From Mesorhizobium sp. M1D.F.Ca.ET.043.01.1.1 (GTDB lineage: Bacteria; Pseudomonadota; Alphaproteobacteria; Rhizobiales; Rhizobiaceae), in assembly GCF_003952385.1 (NCBI RefSeq), contig NZ_CP034444.1:6399001-6463000 (forward strand): 64,000 nucleotides of DNA, read 5' to 3'. Below are positions 1 through 8,681 of this stretch, in pieces. The notes under the pieces were generated by a model. The model searched no databases. It had not been told where the DNA came from and worked only from the letters and a program-made list of their open reading frames with translations. Numbering within the stretch: position 1 is the stretch's first letter; each line of letters begins with the position of its first letter. A program made the position numbers and the translations under genes.

Positions 1-62
1 TTCAGCCGCGTCCAGGTCACATACAAGTCTCCACACCGGAGCTGTTATGGACCAGTCCGCGT

Positions 63-2129
63 TCAGATATCCAGCACGTCGGCCTCGGCGAATTCGGCGC
101 GTTCCTGGATGAAGCGGAAGCGCGCCTCGGGCTTGGTGCCCATCAGCGCGTCGACGGCATCCTTGGTCGCCTGCTCCGCGTCGATCACGTCGACCCTGAG
201 CAGCGTGCGCTTCCTCGGGTCCATGGTGGTTTCCTTGAGCTGCGAGGCCATCATCTCGCCGAGGCCCTTGAAGCGGCCGATCTCGACCTTGCCGCGCCCG
301 GTGAATTCGGTGCGCAGCAATTCGTCCTTGTGCGCATCGTCGCGTGCATAAGCGACCTTGCCGCCCTGCCTGATCGAGTAGAGCGGCGGCACGGCCATAT
401 AGAGATGGCCGCCGCGGATCAGGTTCGGCATCTCCTGATAGAAGAAGGTGATCAAAAGCGATGCGATGTGCGCGCCGTCGACGTCGGCGTCGGTCATGAT
501 GATCACGCGGTCGTAGCGCAGGTCCTCGTCTCGGTATTTCGAGCGCGTGCCGCAGCCGAGCGCCTGGATCAGGTCGGAAATCTGCTGGTTGGCGGCGAGC
601 TTGTCGTTGCCGGCGCTGGCGACGTTGAGGATCTTGCCGCGCAGCGGCAGCACCGCCTGGCTGGCACGGTCGCGCGCCTGCTTGGCCGAGCCGCCGGCCG
701 AGTCGCCTTCGACGATGAAGATCTCGGCGCCTGCGGCGGCGTTCTGCGTGCAGTCGGCGAGCTTGCCCGGAAGGCGCAGCTTGCGCACCGCGCTCTTGCG
801 CGAGACTTCCTTTTCCTGGCGGCGCCGCACGCGTTCGTCGGCGCGCGCGATGACCCACTCCAAAAGCTTCGAGGCTTCCTGCGGATTGTCGGCCAGCCAG
901 TGGTCGAACGGATCGCGGATGGCGGTTTCGACGATGCGCATCGCCTCGATGGTCGCCAGCCTGTCCTTGGTCTGGCCGACGAATTCCGGCTCGCGGATGA
1001 ACACCGACAGCATGCCGGCGGCCGAGATCATGACGTCCTCGGTCGTGATAACCGAGGCGCGCTTGTTGCCGATAAGATCGGCATAGCCGCGCAGCCCGCG
1101 CGTCAGCACATTGCGAAATCCCGCCTCGTGCGTGCCGCCTTCGGCGGTGGGAATCGTGTTGCAGTAGGAGTTGAGGAAGCCGTCGCCGCCGAACCAGGTC
1201 ACGGCCCATTCCAGCGAGCCGTGGCCGCCTTGCCTGTCGCTCTTGCCGGCAAAGACCTCGCGCGTGACCTGGAACTCGTCGCCGAGCGTTGCCTTGAGAT
1301 AGTCCTTCAGGCCGCCCGGGAAATGGAACTCGGCCTTGGCCGGCGTCTGGTCCTTTTCCTTGATCAGCGACGGATCGCAGCTCCAGCGGATCTGGACGCC
1401 CCCGAACAGATAGGCTTTCGAGCGTGTCATGCGGTAGAGCCGCGCCGGCTCGAACGCGGCGCCCTTGCCGAAGATCTGCTCGTCGGGATGGAAGCGGGTC
1501 CTGGTGCCGCGGCGGTTGTGGACCTCGCCGAGGTGCTCCAGACCGCTTACCGGAATGCCACGCGAGAATCTTTGCCGATAAAGCTGCCGGCCGCGCGCGA
1601 CCTCGACCTCGAGGTGGTCGGACAGCGCGTTGACGACCGAAACACCGACACCGTGCAGGCCGCCGGAGGTCTCATAGACCTTGGAGTCGAACTTGCCGCC
1701 CGAATGCAGCGTCGTCATGATGACTTCGAGCGCCGGTTTCTTGAATTTCGGATGCGGATCGACCGGGATGCCCCGGCCGTTGTCGGTGACGGTGAGAAAG
1801 CCGTCGGCCGAAAGCTCGACGTCGATGAAGGTCGCATGGCCGGCGACCGCCTCGTCCATCGAATTGTCGATGACCTCGGCGAACAGGTGATGCATCGCCT
1901 TGTCGTCGGTGCCGCCGATATACATGCCCGGACGGCGCCGGACCGGCTCCAGCCCCTCCAGCACCTCGATGTCGGCGGCGCTGTAGCTCTCGCTGCCGTC
2001 ACGGGCGGCAGCCGAACGCTTCGCCGCCTGAACCAGCGGATCAGCCGGGCGCGAGGACGCGCGCGCCGGCTGGGGCTGCTGCTTGTCATGGTTGCCGAAA
2101 AGATCGCTGGTGTCGTCCATGCTGGCCAT
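63..2129 (-). CDS. parE: DNA topoisomerase IV subunit B
   Basis: This is the ATPase subunit of topoisomerase IV, which works with ParC to unlink daughter chromosomes. The 688-residue protein has a GHKL ATPase domain after a polar N-terminal extension of about 45 residues (VIDNSMDEA and GGLHGVGVSVVN), the QTK loop that contacts ATP (near residue 386), and a Toprim domain with EGDSAGG (near 474) and DADVDGAH (near 546). The length fits ParE rather than the roughly 800-residue GyrB, and the GyrB-type insert is absent. The start is uncertain: a second ATG lies three codons downstream. It is transcribed divergently from the Tad locus. Confidence 0.95.
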   Translation of the reverse strand: MASMDDTSDLFGNHDKQQPQPARASSRPADPLVQAAKRSAAARDGSESYSAADIEVLEGLEPVRRRPGMYIGGTDDKAMHHLFAEVIDNSMDEAVAGHATFIDVELSADGFLTVTDNGRGIPVDPHPKFKKPALEVIMTTLHSGGKFDSKVYETSGGLHGVGVSVVNALSDHLEVEVARGRQLYRQRFSRGIPVSGLEHLGEVHNRRGTRTRFHPDEQIFGKGAAFEPARLYRMTRSKAYLFGGVQIRWSCDPSLIKEKDQTPAKAEFHFPGGLKDYLKATLGDEFQVTREVFAGKSDRQGGHGSLEWAVTWFGGDGFLNSYCNTIPTAEGGTHEAGFRNVLTRGLRGYADLIGNKRASVITTEDVMISAAGMLSVFIREPEFVGQTKDRLATIEAMRIVETAIRDPFDHWLADNPQEASKLLEWVIARADERVRRRQEKEVSRKSAVRKLRLPGKLADCTQNAAAGAEIFIVEGDSAGGSAKQARDRASQAVLPLRGKILNVASAGNDKLAANQQISDLIQALGCGTRSKYRDEDLRYDRVIIMTDADVDGAHIASLLITFFYQEMPNLIRGGHLYMAVPPLYSIRQGGKVAYARDDAHKDELLRTEFTGRGKVEIGRFKGLGEMMASQLKETTMDPRKRTLLRVDVIDAEQATKDAVDALMGTKPEARFRFIQERAEFAEADVLDI

Positions 2130-2291
2130 TAAGTCCGGTACTGCGAATCACTCCTCGATACTGCCACGCTTTCGGCGGGCGAACGAGGTTCCTGTTCCGT
2201 TCAGGGATCAAAGTCTCTCTTATTCCAAAACCATTCGATAACCAAGCCGCCGGAAATAGGGCGGTCCCGGCATTCAAGGATTCCTGATTCT

Positions 2292-2302
2292 TTAACATTA
2301 AC
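2292..2302. promoter_or_regulatory. Directly repeated TTAAC in the parE/cpaB divergent region
   Basis: The sequence TTAACATTAAC carries two TTAAC units 54 bases before the cpaB start. TTAAC resembles the half-site of the cell-cycle regulator CtrA, and similar half-sites lie before tadD (9922) and the diguanylate cyclase gene (10851). The full TTAA-N7-TTAA consensus is not present, so a CtrA role is only a guess. No convincing sigma-70 promoter was identified in the rest of the 226-base gap. Confidence 0.2.
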
Positions 2303-2355
2303 GCCTAGCGTGAGCCTCAACGAACAAAAGACCACGGGCTTCAGGGGTTTTCGGC

Positions 2356-3315
2356 GTGAGAGGCAGGGCCATAACCATGATCGGCATCGCCGCCGTTGTC
2401 GGCGCGATCTCGATCTTTGCCGCGGATTTCTGGGTCAAGAGCCAGGCGAAAGCCGAGTCCGAGCAGAAGGTGGCGTCAATCGTGGCGCCGCAGGAGCCCA
2501 AGGTCGAGTTCAACACCATCGTGGTGGCTCAAGCGGCGCTGCGTTACGGCATGCAACTCGACCGGTCGCAGCTCACCGAAATCCCGTGGCCGCAGGACTC
2601 GCTGCCGCAGGGCGCATTCCCGACCATCGACAAGCTGCTTGCCGAAGGCAGCCGGGTGGTGTTGTCGCCGATCGAAGTCAACGAACCGGTGCTGCTCACC
2701 AAGCTGTCCGGGCCGAACGGCCGCGCGACGCTTTCCAACATCCTGTCGCCGGGCATGCGGGCCGTCACCATCCGTACCGACGAGATCGCCGGCGTCGGCG
2801 GCTTCATCACGCCGGGCGACCGGGTTGACGTCGTGCTGACGCGCGATGCCGGCGCAATCCAGGAAGTGTCCAAGAACGCTCAAGGGGCAGCCGGCTCGAC
2901 GGTTACGTCCGAAATCGTTGTCTCCGACGCCAAGGTGCTTTCGGTCGGGCAAGGCGCAGATGAGCGCAAGACGGAGCCACAGGTTGCCAATTCGGTGACC
3001 CTCGAGGTGACGAACGAAGGCGCGCAGAAGGTGGCGCTTGCCCGCACCGTCGGCACCTTGTCGCTGTCGTTGCGGTCCGCCGCCGACGCCAGCGCCAGCG
3101 GCAACGGGCTCACCACCATCTCTTCCTTCGGCGGTTCGGTTGCCGCGAACGCCGAGGCAAGCGCCGCCTCGCTGGTCAATGCGGTGGCGAAGGAACCGGA
3201 AGAGCCGAAGTTCAAGACGGTGATCGTGTCGCGCGGCGAAAAGGTCGAGGAATACAAGGTTCCTTCCAAGCCAGCCGAGGGGGACGTCGTTCCTGCCAAG
3301 GAACAAGTACAATAG
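2356..3315 (+). CDS. cpaB: Flp/Tad pilus assembly protein CpaB (RcpC)
   Basis: CpaB is a membrane-anchored periplasmic protein of the Tad export machine, thought to contact the CpaC secretin. The 319-residue protein has one N-terminal membrane segment (about residues 8-25), a SAF-like domain (about 55-120, around LRYGMQLDRSQL and VLSPIEVNEPVL) and an RcpC region with GGFITPGDRVDVVL. The C-terminal tail is Lys/Glu/Pro-rich. The chosen start is a GTG with an AGGGG upstream; ATG at 2377 is a good alternative with its own purine-rich upstream stretch. It is the first gene of the cluster, 28 bases before cpaC. Confidence 0.9.
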   Translation: MRGRAITMIGIAAVVGAISIFAADFWVKSQAKAESEQKVASIVAPQEPKVEFNTIVVAQAALRYGMQLDRSQLTEIPWPQDSLPQGAFPTIDKLLAEGSRVVLSPIEVNEPVLLTKLSGPNGRATLSNILSPGMRAVTIRTDEIAGVGGFITPGDRVDVVLTRDAGAIQEVSKNAQGAAGSTVTSEIVVSDAKVLSVGQGADERKTEPQVANSVTLEVTNEGAQKVALARTVGTLSLSLRSAADASASGNGLTTISSFGGSVAANAEASAASLVNAVAKEPEEPKFKTVIVSRGEKVEEYKVPSKPAEGDVVPAKEQVQ

Positions 3316-3343
3316 CCGGTGGGGACCGGCCGGGGACGGGACA

Positions 3344-4792
3344 ATGCCTGTGTTGAATAACTATCGGACGACGAGAGGGCTGCGCCTTTTGCGTGCAATG
3401 GCGGCGGGCGCCTTCCTGGCCGCCGCCGGAATGCTTGCCTTTGGAGCGCCGGCCCAGGCAAACAACGACGTCGTCTACGTCTCGGCGACCAGGAATGCCT
3501 CGATCAAAGTCGCCAAGGGCAAGCCCAAGACGATCATGACGAGCGCCGCCTTCTACCAGATCGTCATCGGCGATCCGGAGATCGCCAACGTCAACCCGCT
3601 GACTGACAAGTCGTTCTACGTGCTGGGCAACAACCTCGGCACCACCGGCATCGCGCTGTTCGACCAGAACAAGCAGCTCGTCGGCACCATCGACGTCGAG
3701 GTGACGCTGGATACCGACCAGCTCGCCAACACCATCCGCGCCAGCGTGCCGGATGCCAACATCAAGGTCGGTTCGGCCAATGGCCGCGTGGTGCTGTCGG
3801 GCGTGGCTGACGACGCCGTCGCGGCCGACAAGGCGAGCAAGATCGCGTCACGCTTCTCCGGCAACGAGGAGGTGATCAACTCGGTCAACATCTCGTCCTC
3901 GCAGCAGGTTCAGCTCAATGTCCGTTTCGTCGAGATCAACCGCCAGGCGGGACAGGACCTCGGCGCCAAATACGGGGCCAACTTTGCCTTGGGCATCGGC
4001 GGCCGCGACGTCATCATCGATCCCGGCACCGTGCCGACGGCCGGCACCGGCGAGATCATCGGCCGCTTGCTTTCCAACGGCGTTTCGATCGACATCGCCA
4101 TCAAGGCGCTGGAGGAGCGCGGCCTCGCCCGGCGGCTGGCCGAGCCGAACCTGATCGCCCGCTCGGGCCAGACGGCGAGCTTCCTTGCCGGCGGCGAGTT
4201 CCCGATCCCGGTTTCCGAGGACAACGGCAAGATCAGCGTCACTTACAAGAGATACGGTGTCGGCCTGGATTTCACGCCGACCGTGCTCAAGGATGGGCTG
4301 GTCAGCCTCGATATCGCGCCGGAAGTGTCCTCGATCGACCCCTCCGCCTCCATCGAAGTCAGCAGCGGCATTTCCATTCCTGCCTTCATCGTGCGCCGCG
4401 CCAAGACGTCGGTCGACCTGAAGAACGGCCAGAGCTTCATGATCGCAGGTCTTTTGCAGTCGCAGAACGACATCACGACCTCGCGCCTGCCGGGACTCGG
4501 CAAGCTGCCGGTGCTCGGCCCGCTGTTCTCCTCGAAGTCCTATCAGCGGCGCGAGACCGACCTGGTAATCATCGTCACGCCCTATCTGGTCAAGCCGGTC
4601 GACCCGTCGAAGAAGATGGTCGAGCCGACCGACGGAACGCGGCCGGCAAGCACGGCCGACTACTTCCTGAACAACACCGAGGAAGTCAGCGCCTCGGCGC
4701 CCAAGCGCCCGCTGGCCCTGGCCGACGGCAGCGCGGCGCGTCCGGTGGCCGCAACGACATCCGGCCATTTCCTCGATCTGCCGAAGGACTGA
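3344..4792 (+). CDS. cpaC: Tad secretin CpaC (RcpA), outer-membrane channel
   Basis: CpaC forms the outer-membrane secretin pore for Flp-type pili. The 482-residue protein has a cleavable signal peptide (hydrophobic residues about 15-35 ending in APAQA), an N-terminal pilus/BON-like region (about 40-190) and a C-terminal secretin domain (about 230-430) carrying the conserved VPVLG/LFSS and DLVIIVTPYLV motifs. The length is usual for Tad secretins. The gene starts with ATG and is followed after four bases by a small lipoprotein gene. Confidence 0.95.
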   Translation: MPVLNNYRTTRGLRLLRAMAAGAFLAAAGMLAFGAPAQANNDVVYVSATRNASIKVAKGKPKTIMTSAAFYQIVIGDPEIANVNPLTDKSFYVLGNNLGTTGIALFDQNKQLVGTIDVEVTLDTDQLANTIRASVPDANIKVGSANGRVVLSGVADDAVAADKASKIASRFSGNEEVINSVNISSSQQVQLNVRFVEINRQAGQDLGAKYGANFALGIGGRDVIIDPGTVPTAGTGEIIGRLLSNGVSIDIAIKALEERGLARRLAEPNLIARSGQTASFLAGGEFPIPVSEDNGKISVTYKRYGVGLDFTPTVLKDGLVSLDIAPEVSSIDPSASIEVSSGISIPAFIVRRAKTSVDLKNGQSFMIAGLLQSQNDITTSRLPGLGKLPVLGPLFSSKSYQRRETDLVIIVTPYLVKPVDPSKKMVEPTDGTRPASTADYFLNNTEEVSASAPKRPLALADGSAARPVAATTSGHFLDLPKD

Positions 4793-4796
4793 AGCC

Positions 4797-5072
4797 ATGC
4801 GTCTGGTTCCTTGCATCGCCCTGCTGCTCGCCGGCGTCCTCACCGGTTGCACCAGCGACGACTACGTGCGTACCGAAGGCGTGACGCCGGCCGCCGGCAA
4901 TGCCCAGGCGTCCAACACGGTCATGCAGATGGTCGACCCCTGGCGGTACGGCGTCCAGAACACCAGACTTCTGGTGCCGGCTCAGAGCACGAGCTCCACG
5001 GCCACTGCCGTCGGCGCCAAAGCCGGCTCGGCGCCGGACTCAACGACGTCGGCATCAACGACATCAAACTGA
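4797..5072 (+). CDS. Small lipoprotein in the cpaD position
   Basis: This 91-residue protein starts with a signal peptide ending in the lipobox LTGC (Cys18), so it should be a lipoprotein. The mature part is about 73 residues, with a conserved-looking core (EGVTPAAGNA, MQMVDPWRYG) and a Ser/Thr/Ala-rich tail. It lies between cpaC and cpaE, where other Tad loci have cpaD, whose product is a periplasmic lipoprotein of roughly 200 residues or more that helps the secretin. No CpaD domain is visible. It may be a reduced CpaD or an unrelated pilotin-like factor; the position and lipobox are seen, the function is inferred. Confidence 0.75.
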   Translation: MRLVPCIALLLAGVLTGCTSDDYVRTEGVTPAAGNAQASNTVMQMVDPWRYGVQNTRLLVPAQSTSSTATAVGAKAGSAPDSTTSASTTSN

Positions 5073-5084
5073 TGGGCTGACGAC

Positions 5085-6293
5085 ATGGCATCAGGCACCA
5101 AGAAGATCCTGCTCGTTTCAACCGACCGGGCGTTTTCGCAGGATACGCGAACGGCTTTCGCGGCCTCCGAGGTCATCGAGCTTTTGACGGTCGAGAAAAG
5201 CGTCAACGAGCTTCGCGGCGAAGTCCAGGAAACCGATTTCGGCGCCGTCATCGTCGACATGGATGCGGCCAAGCTCGAGGAGATCGAGTCGCTGCAGCGC
5301 ATCATGCGCCGGCTGGAAGGCCGCGTTCCGGTGGTCGTCGTCACCCAGGAATTCAATGCGGCGGCCGTGCGCATCCTGGTGCAGCTCAAGGTCGCCGACT
5401 TCCTGGTCAAGCCGATCACCACCGCCGACCTGGTGCGCTCCGTCATCCGCGCGCTGCAGGGGCCGGGGCGAGAGGAAAACACCGAGTCGCAGATCTACAC
5501 CTTCATGCCGGCCGCCGGCGGCGTCGGCACCACCACGCTTGCGCTCCAGACTGCCTTCCAGCTGCATCATTCGGTGACGCGCGGCGCCTCGACCTGCGTC
5601 GTCGATCTCAATTTCCAGCAAGGCGCCTGCGCCGAATATCTCGACCTCGAGCCGCGCTTCGACATCACCGAAATCGAGAACCAGCCCGAGCGCCTCGACC
5701 GGCAACTGCTCGACGTCATGCTCTCCAAGCATGCGAGCGGGCTCTGCGTGCTTGCAGCGCCTACGCGTCCCTCGGAAATGCGCTCGTTCAAGACCGATGT
5801 CGTGGTGCGCATGCTCGACCTCGTCTCGGCCTATTTCGACAATGTCGTCATCGACATGCCGCGCACCTGGTTCCCGTGGACCGAGACGGTGCTGCTCGGC
5901 TCCAACAAGCTCTATATCGTGGCCGAGATGACGGTGCCTTGCCTGCGTCACACGCAACGTCTCATCCAGGCCATCTACGAGACGGCGGGCAGGGAAGTGA
6001 AGCCCAACGTCATCGTCAACCGCTTCGAGCAGAAGATGTTCGACAGCGGCATCAAGCAGGCCGACGTCCAGGACATTCTCGGCGAGCACTTCGTCGGCGG
6101 CATCTCCAACAACTACCGGCTGGTGCGCGAGGCCGTCGATCGTGGCGTGCCGCTGCACGACATCGATCCCAACGCCAATGTCGTCAACGACCTGAAGAAG
6201 ATCATCCTGCCGGAGGAGGCGGTGACGACGACGGCAAAATCGAGGTCGCTGTTCGGCCTCGGCAAGGGCCTCCTGAAGAGGAAAGCGGGATGA
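5085..6293 (+). CDS. cpaE: Tad pilus ATPase-like localisation protein CpaE (TadZ)
   Basis: CpaE/TadZ proteins place the Tad machine in the cell. The 402-residue protein has a receiver-like N-terminal domain (about residues 8-125, with VIVDMD and FLVKP) and a MinD/ParA-like domain from about 137. The deviant Walker A motif reads PAAGGVGTTT (about 141-150): both lysines of the family consensus KGGxGK are replaced. Nucleotide hydrolysis is therefore doubtful. The rest of the fold looks intact (VVDLNFQQG, VVIDMPR). The stop overlaps the cpaF start in an ATGA, implying translational coupling. Confidence 0.9.
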   Translation: MASGTKKILLVSTDRAFSQDTRTAFAASEVIELLTVEKSVNELRGEVQETDFGAVIVDMDAAKLEEIESLQRIMRRLEGRVPVVVVTQEFNAAAVRILVQLKVADFLVKPITTADLVRSVIRALQGPGREENTESQIYTFMPAAGGVGTTTLALQTAFQLHHSVTRGASTCVVDLNFQQGACAEYLDLEPRFDITEIENQPERLDRQLLDVMLSKHASGLCVLAAPTRPSEMRSFKTDVVVRMLDLVSAYFDNVVIDMPRTWFPWTETVLLGSNKLYIVAEMTVPCLRHTQRLIQAIYETAGREVKPNVIVNRFEQKMFDSGIKQADVQDILGEHFVGGISNNYRLVREAVDRGVPLHDIDPNANVVNDLKKIILPEEAVTTTAKSRSLFGLGKGLLKRKAG

Positions 6294-7711
6294 GCAGCCG
6301 GTTCACCAACCTGCAGAATCGCGACGCCCGTCCGGCTCGGCCGCCCGAACCCGTGTCCGTTGCGCACCATGCCGTGGTCATTCCCACGACCCGCAAGCCG
6401 GCGGCGCCGAAGCCGGAAGCGGCGCCCGCAAAGAGCGCCAACAAGGTGCTCGACGCCCGCGTGCGCATCCACCGCATGCTGCTCGAGGAGATCAACCTTG
6501 TGGCGCTGGAGCGCCTGCCCAAGGACGAAATGCGCCGCCAGGTGCACGAGTTCGTCTCGGAAAAGACTCGCCATGAGCGGATGGCGATCAACACCGCCGA
6601 GCTCGACGCGCTGGTCGACGACATCGTCGACGAGATGGTCGGCCTCGGCCCGCTGGAGCCGCTGCTCAAGGATCCGGAGATCAACGATATCCTGATCAAC
6701 GGCCATCAGAACTGCTTCGTCGAAAAACGCGGCAAGCTGCAGCAGGTTCACATCCCGTTCAAGGATGAGGCGCATCTGCTCCGAATCATTAACAAAATCG
6801 TCGCCGCGGTTGGTCGCCGCGTAGATGAATCGCAGCCGATGGTCGACGCCCGCATGCTCGACGGCTCGCGCTTCAACGCAGCCATCCGGCCGGTCGGCGT
6901 CGACGGGCCGCTGGTGTCGATCCGCAAATTCTCCAAGAACAAGCTCGGCCTGCACAAGCTGGTCGAGTTCGGCGCCATCACCCAGAACATGGCCGAGGTG
7001 CTGGCGGCGGCCGTGCATGCCCGCAAGACCACGATCATTTCAGGCGGCACCGGCACCGGCAAGACGACGATGCTCAACGCGCTGTCGGCCTTCATTCCGG
7101 AAGACGAGCGCCTGATCACCATCGAGGACGCCGCCGAGCTGCAACTGCAGCAGCCGCATGTCGCGCGCATGGAAACCCGCCCGGCCAACATCGAAGGCCA
7201 TGGCGAATTGAAGCAGCGCGATCTGGTCAAGAACGCGCTGCGCATGCGGCCCGACCGCGTCATCCTTGGCGAGTGCCGCGGCGAAGAGGCTTTCGACATG
7301 CTGCAGGCGATGAACACCGGCCATGAAGGCTCGATGGCGACCATCCACGCCAACACGCCGCGCGACGCCATCTCGCGCCTCGAGCAGATGCTCGGCATGA
7401 CCGGCATGCCGATGACGGTGCAGTCGATCCGCAGCCAGATCGCCAGCGCCCTCGACATCATCGTGCAGCTGACGCGCCTGTCGGACGGCAAGCGCAAGGT
7501 GACCAGCGTCGCCGAGGTGACGGGCATGGAAGGCGACGTCATCCAGATGCAGGAGATATTCCGCTTCGTGCGCACCGGCATGGAGGCGGACGGCAAGATC
7601 ATCGGTCATTTCGAGGCGACGGGCATTCGCCCCCGCTTCCTCGAGGACCTGCGCAACATGGGCATCGAATTTCCGGGCAAGTATTTCGAACCCGGCCGGC
7701 CGCAGGAGTAG
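6290..7711 (+). CDS. cpaF: Tad pilus secretion ATPase CpaF (TadA)
   Basis: CpaF is the cytoplasmic hexameric ATPase that powers Flp pilus assembly. From the ATG overlapping the cpaE stop it has 473 residues: a variable Pro/Ala-rich N-terminus, an N-terminal domain (about 60-220), then the GspE-like core with Walker A GGTGTGKTT near residue 252, an Asp box (LITIEDAAEL), Walker B (PDRVILGECRGEEA) and the His box (GSMATIHANTPRDA). The frame stays open upstream into cpaE, but the coupled start fits family length. It is followed after three bases by tadB. Confidence 0.95.
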   Translation: MSSRFTNLQNRDARPARPPEPVSVAHHAVVIPTTRKPAAPKPEAAPAKSANKVLDARVRIHRMLLEEINLVALERLPKDEMRRQVHEFVSEKTRHERMAINTAELDALVDDIVDEMVGLGPLEPLLKDPEINDILINGHQNCFVEKRGKLQQVHIPFKDEAHLLRIINKIVAAVGRRVDESQPMVDARMLDGSRFNAAIRPVGVDGPLVSIRKFSKNKLGLHKLVEFGAITQNMAEVLAAAVHARKTTIISGGTGTGKTTMLNALSAFIPEDERLITIEDAAELQLQQPHVARMETRPANIEGHGELKQRDLVKNALRMRPDRVILGECRGEEAFDMLQAMNTGHEGSMATIHANTPRDAISRLEQMLGMTGMPMTVQSIRSQIASALDIIVQLTRLSDGKRKVTSVAEVTGMEGDVIQMQEIFRFVRTGMEADGKIIGHFEATGIRPRFLEDLRNMGIEFPGKYFEPGRPQE

Positions 7712-7714
7712 CCG

Positions 7715-8680
7715 GTGCTCGAGGGATTCGGCCCGATCTACGCCGTCTACGCCGCGGCAGCGCTCACCGGCATCATGATCGCCGAAGGCTGCTACCTGCT
7801 CTATGCCGGGCGCAGTGACAAGCGCACGGCGATCAACCGCCGCATGAAACTGGCGGAGAACAAGATCAGCCAGGAGCAGGTGCTGATCCAGTTGCGCAAG
7901 GAGCGCGGCGTCGAAGGCGGCAGGTCCCTCTTCTCCTTCGACCGCTTTCGCGACCTGCGCACGCAGTCCGGCATGATCATGCCGCTGCCGAAGTTTCTGA
8001 CAATCACCTCGGGCGTGGCTTTCGCGCTGGCGCTTTTCGCCATCTGGTATGGCCTGCCTTTGCTGTTCGGCCTTGGCCTGTTTGTCGTGCTGCTGCCGGT
8101 CCTGCCGGTGATGGCGTTGCGTTTTCTGCGCAAGCGCCGGCACAAGCGCTTCGGCGTGCAGTTGCCGGAGGCGCTGGAGCTGATCACGCGCGGCCTCAAA
8201 GCCGGCCACCCGGTGCCGGTGGCGATCTCGATGGTGGCGCGCGAGATGGCCGATCCGATCGGCACCGAGTTCGGCGTCGTGGCCGACGAGGTGACCTATG
8301 GCTCCGACCTTGTTTCGGCGCTCAACAACCTGTTCGACCGAGTCGGCCACGAGGACCTGCCGCTGTTCGTCACCGCCGTGTCGATCCAGAGCAGCTCCGG
8401 CGGCAATCTGCGCGAGATCCTGGACGGGCTGTCGTCGACGATCCGCGAGCGCGGCAAGCTGCGGCGCAAAGTGCGAGCGATTTCGACCGAGGGCCGCATG
8501 TCGGCCTATATCCTGACCGCCGTGCCGGTGCTTCTCTTCACCGCCATCATGGTGCTGATGCCGCAGTTCTACCAGGATGTGTGGGGTATACCGAAGACCT
8601 GGTACATGCTGGGCGGCTCCGTCCTATGGCTGCTGCTCGGCAACGCCATCATGTTCAAGATGTCGAATTTCAGGTTCTGA
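7715..8680 (+). CDS. tadB: Tad inner-membrane platform protein TadB
   Basis: TadB is one of two T2SSF-type platform proteins that couple CpaF to pilin assembly. The 321-residue protein has an N-terminal membrane segment (about 7-25), a pair of hydrophobic segments (about 88-125), a cytoplasmic T2SSF domain with the LPEALELITRGLKAGHP motif, and two C-terminal membrane segments. It uses a GTG start just after the cpaF stop, and its TGA is followed after one base by tadC, so the genes form one transcription unit. Confidence 0.92.
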   Translation: MLEGFGPIYAVYAAAALTGIMIAEGCYLLYAGRSDKRTAINRRMKLAENKISQEQVLIQLRKERGVEGGRSLFSFDRFRDLRTQSGMIMPLPKFLTITSGVAFALALFAIWYGLPLLFGLGLFVVLLPVLPVMALRFLRKRRHKRFGVQLPEALELITRGLKAGHPVPVAISMVAREMADPIGTEFGVVADEVTYGSDLVSALNNLFDRVGHEDLPLFVTAVSIQSSSGGNLREILDGLSSTIRERGKLRRKVRAISTEGRMSAYILTAVPVLLFTAIMVLMPQFYQDVWGIPKTWYMLGGSVLWLLLGNAIMFKMSNFRF

Positions 8681-8681
8681 G

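Noticed and set aside
330..2132. 600-residue plus-strand frame opposite parE.
   Set aside because: Antisense shadow; ParE motifs on the other strand are unambiguous.
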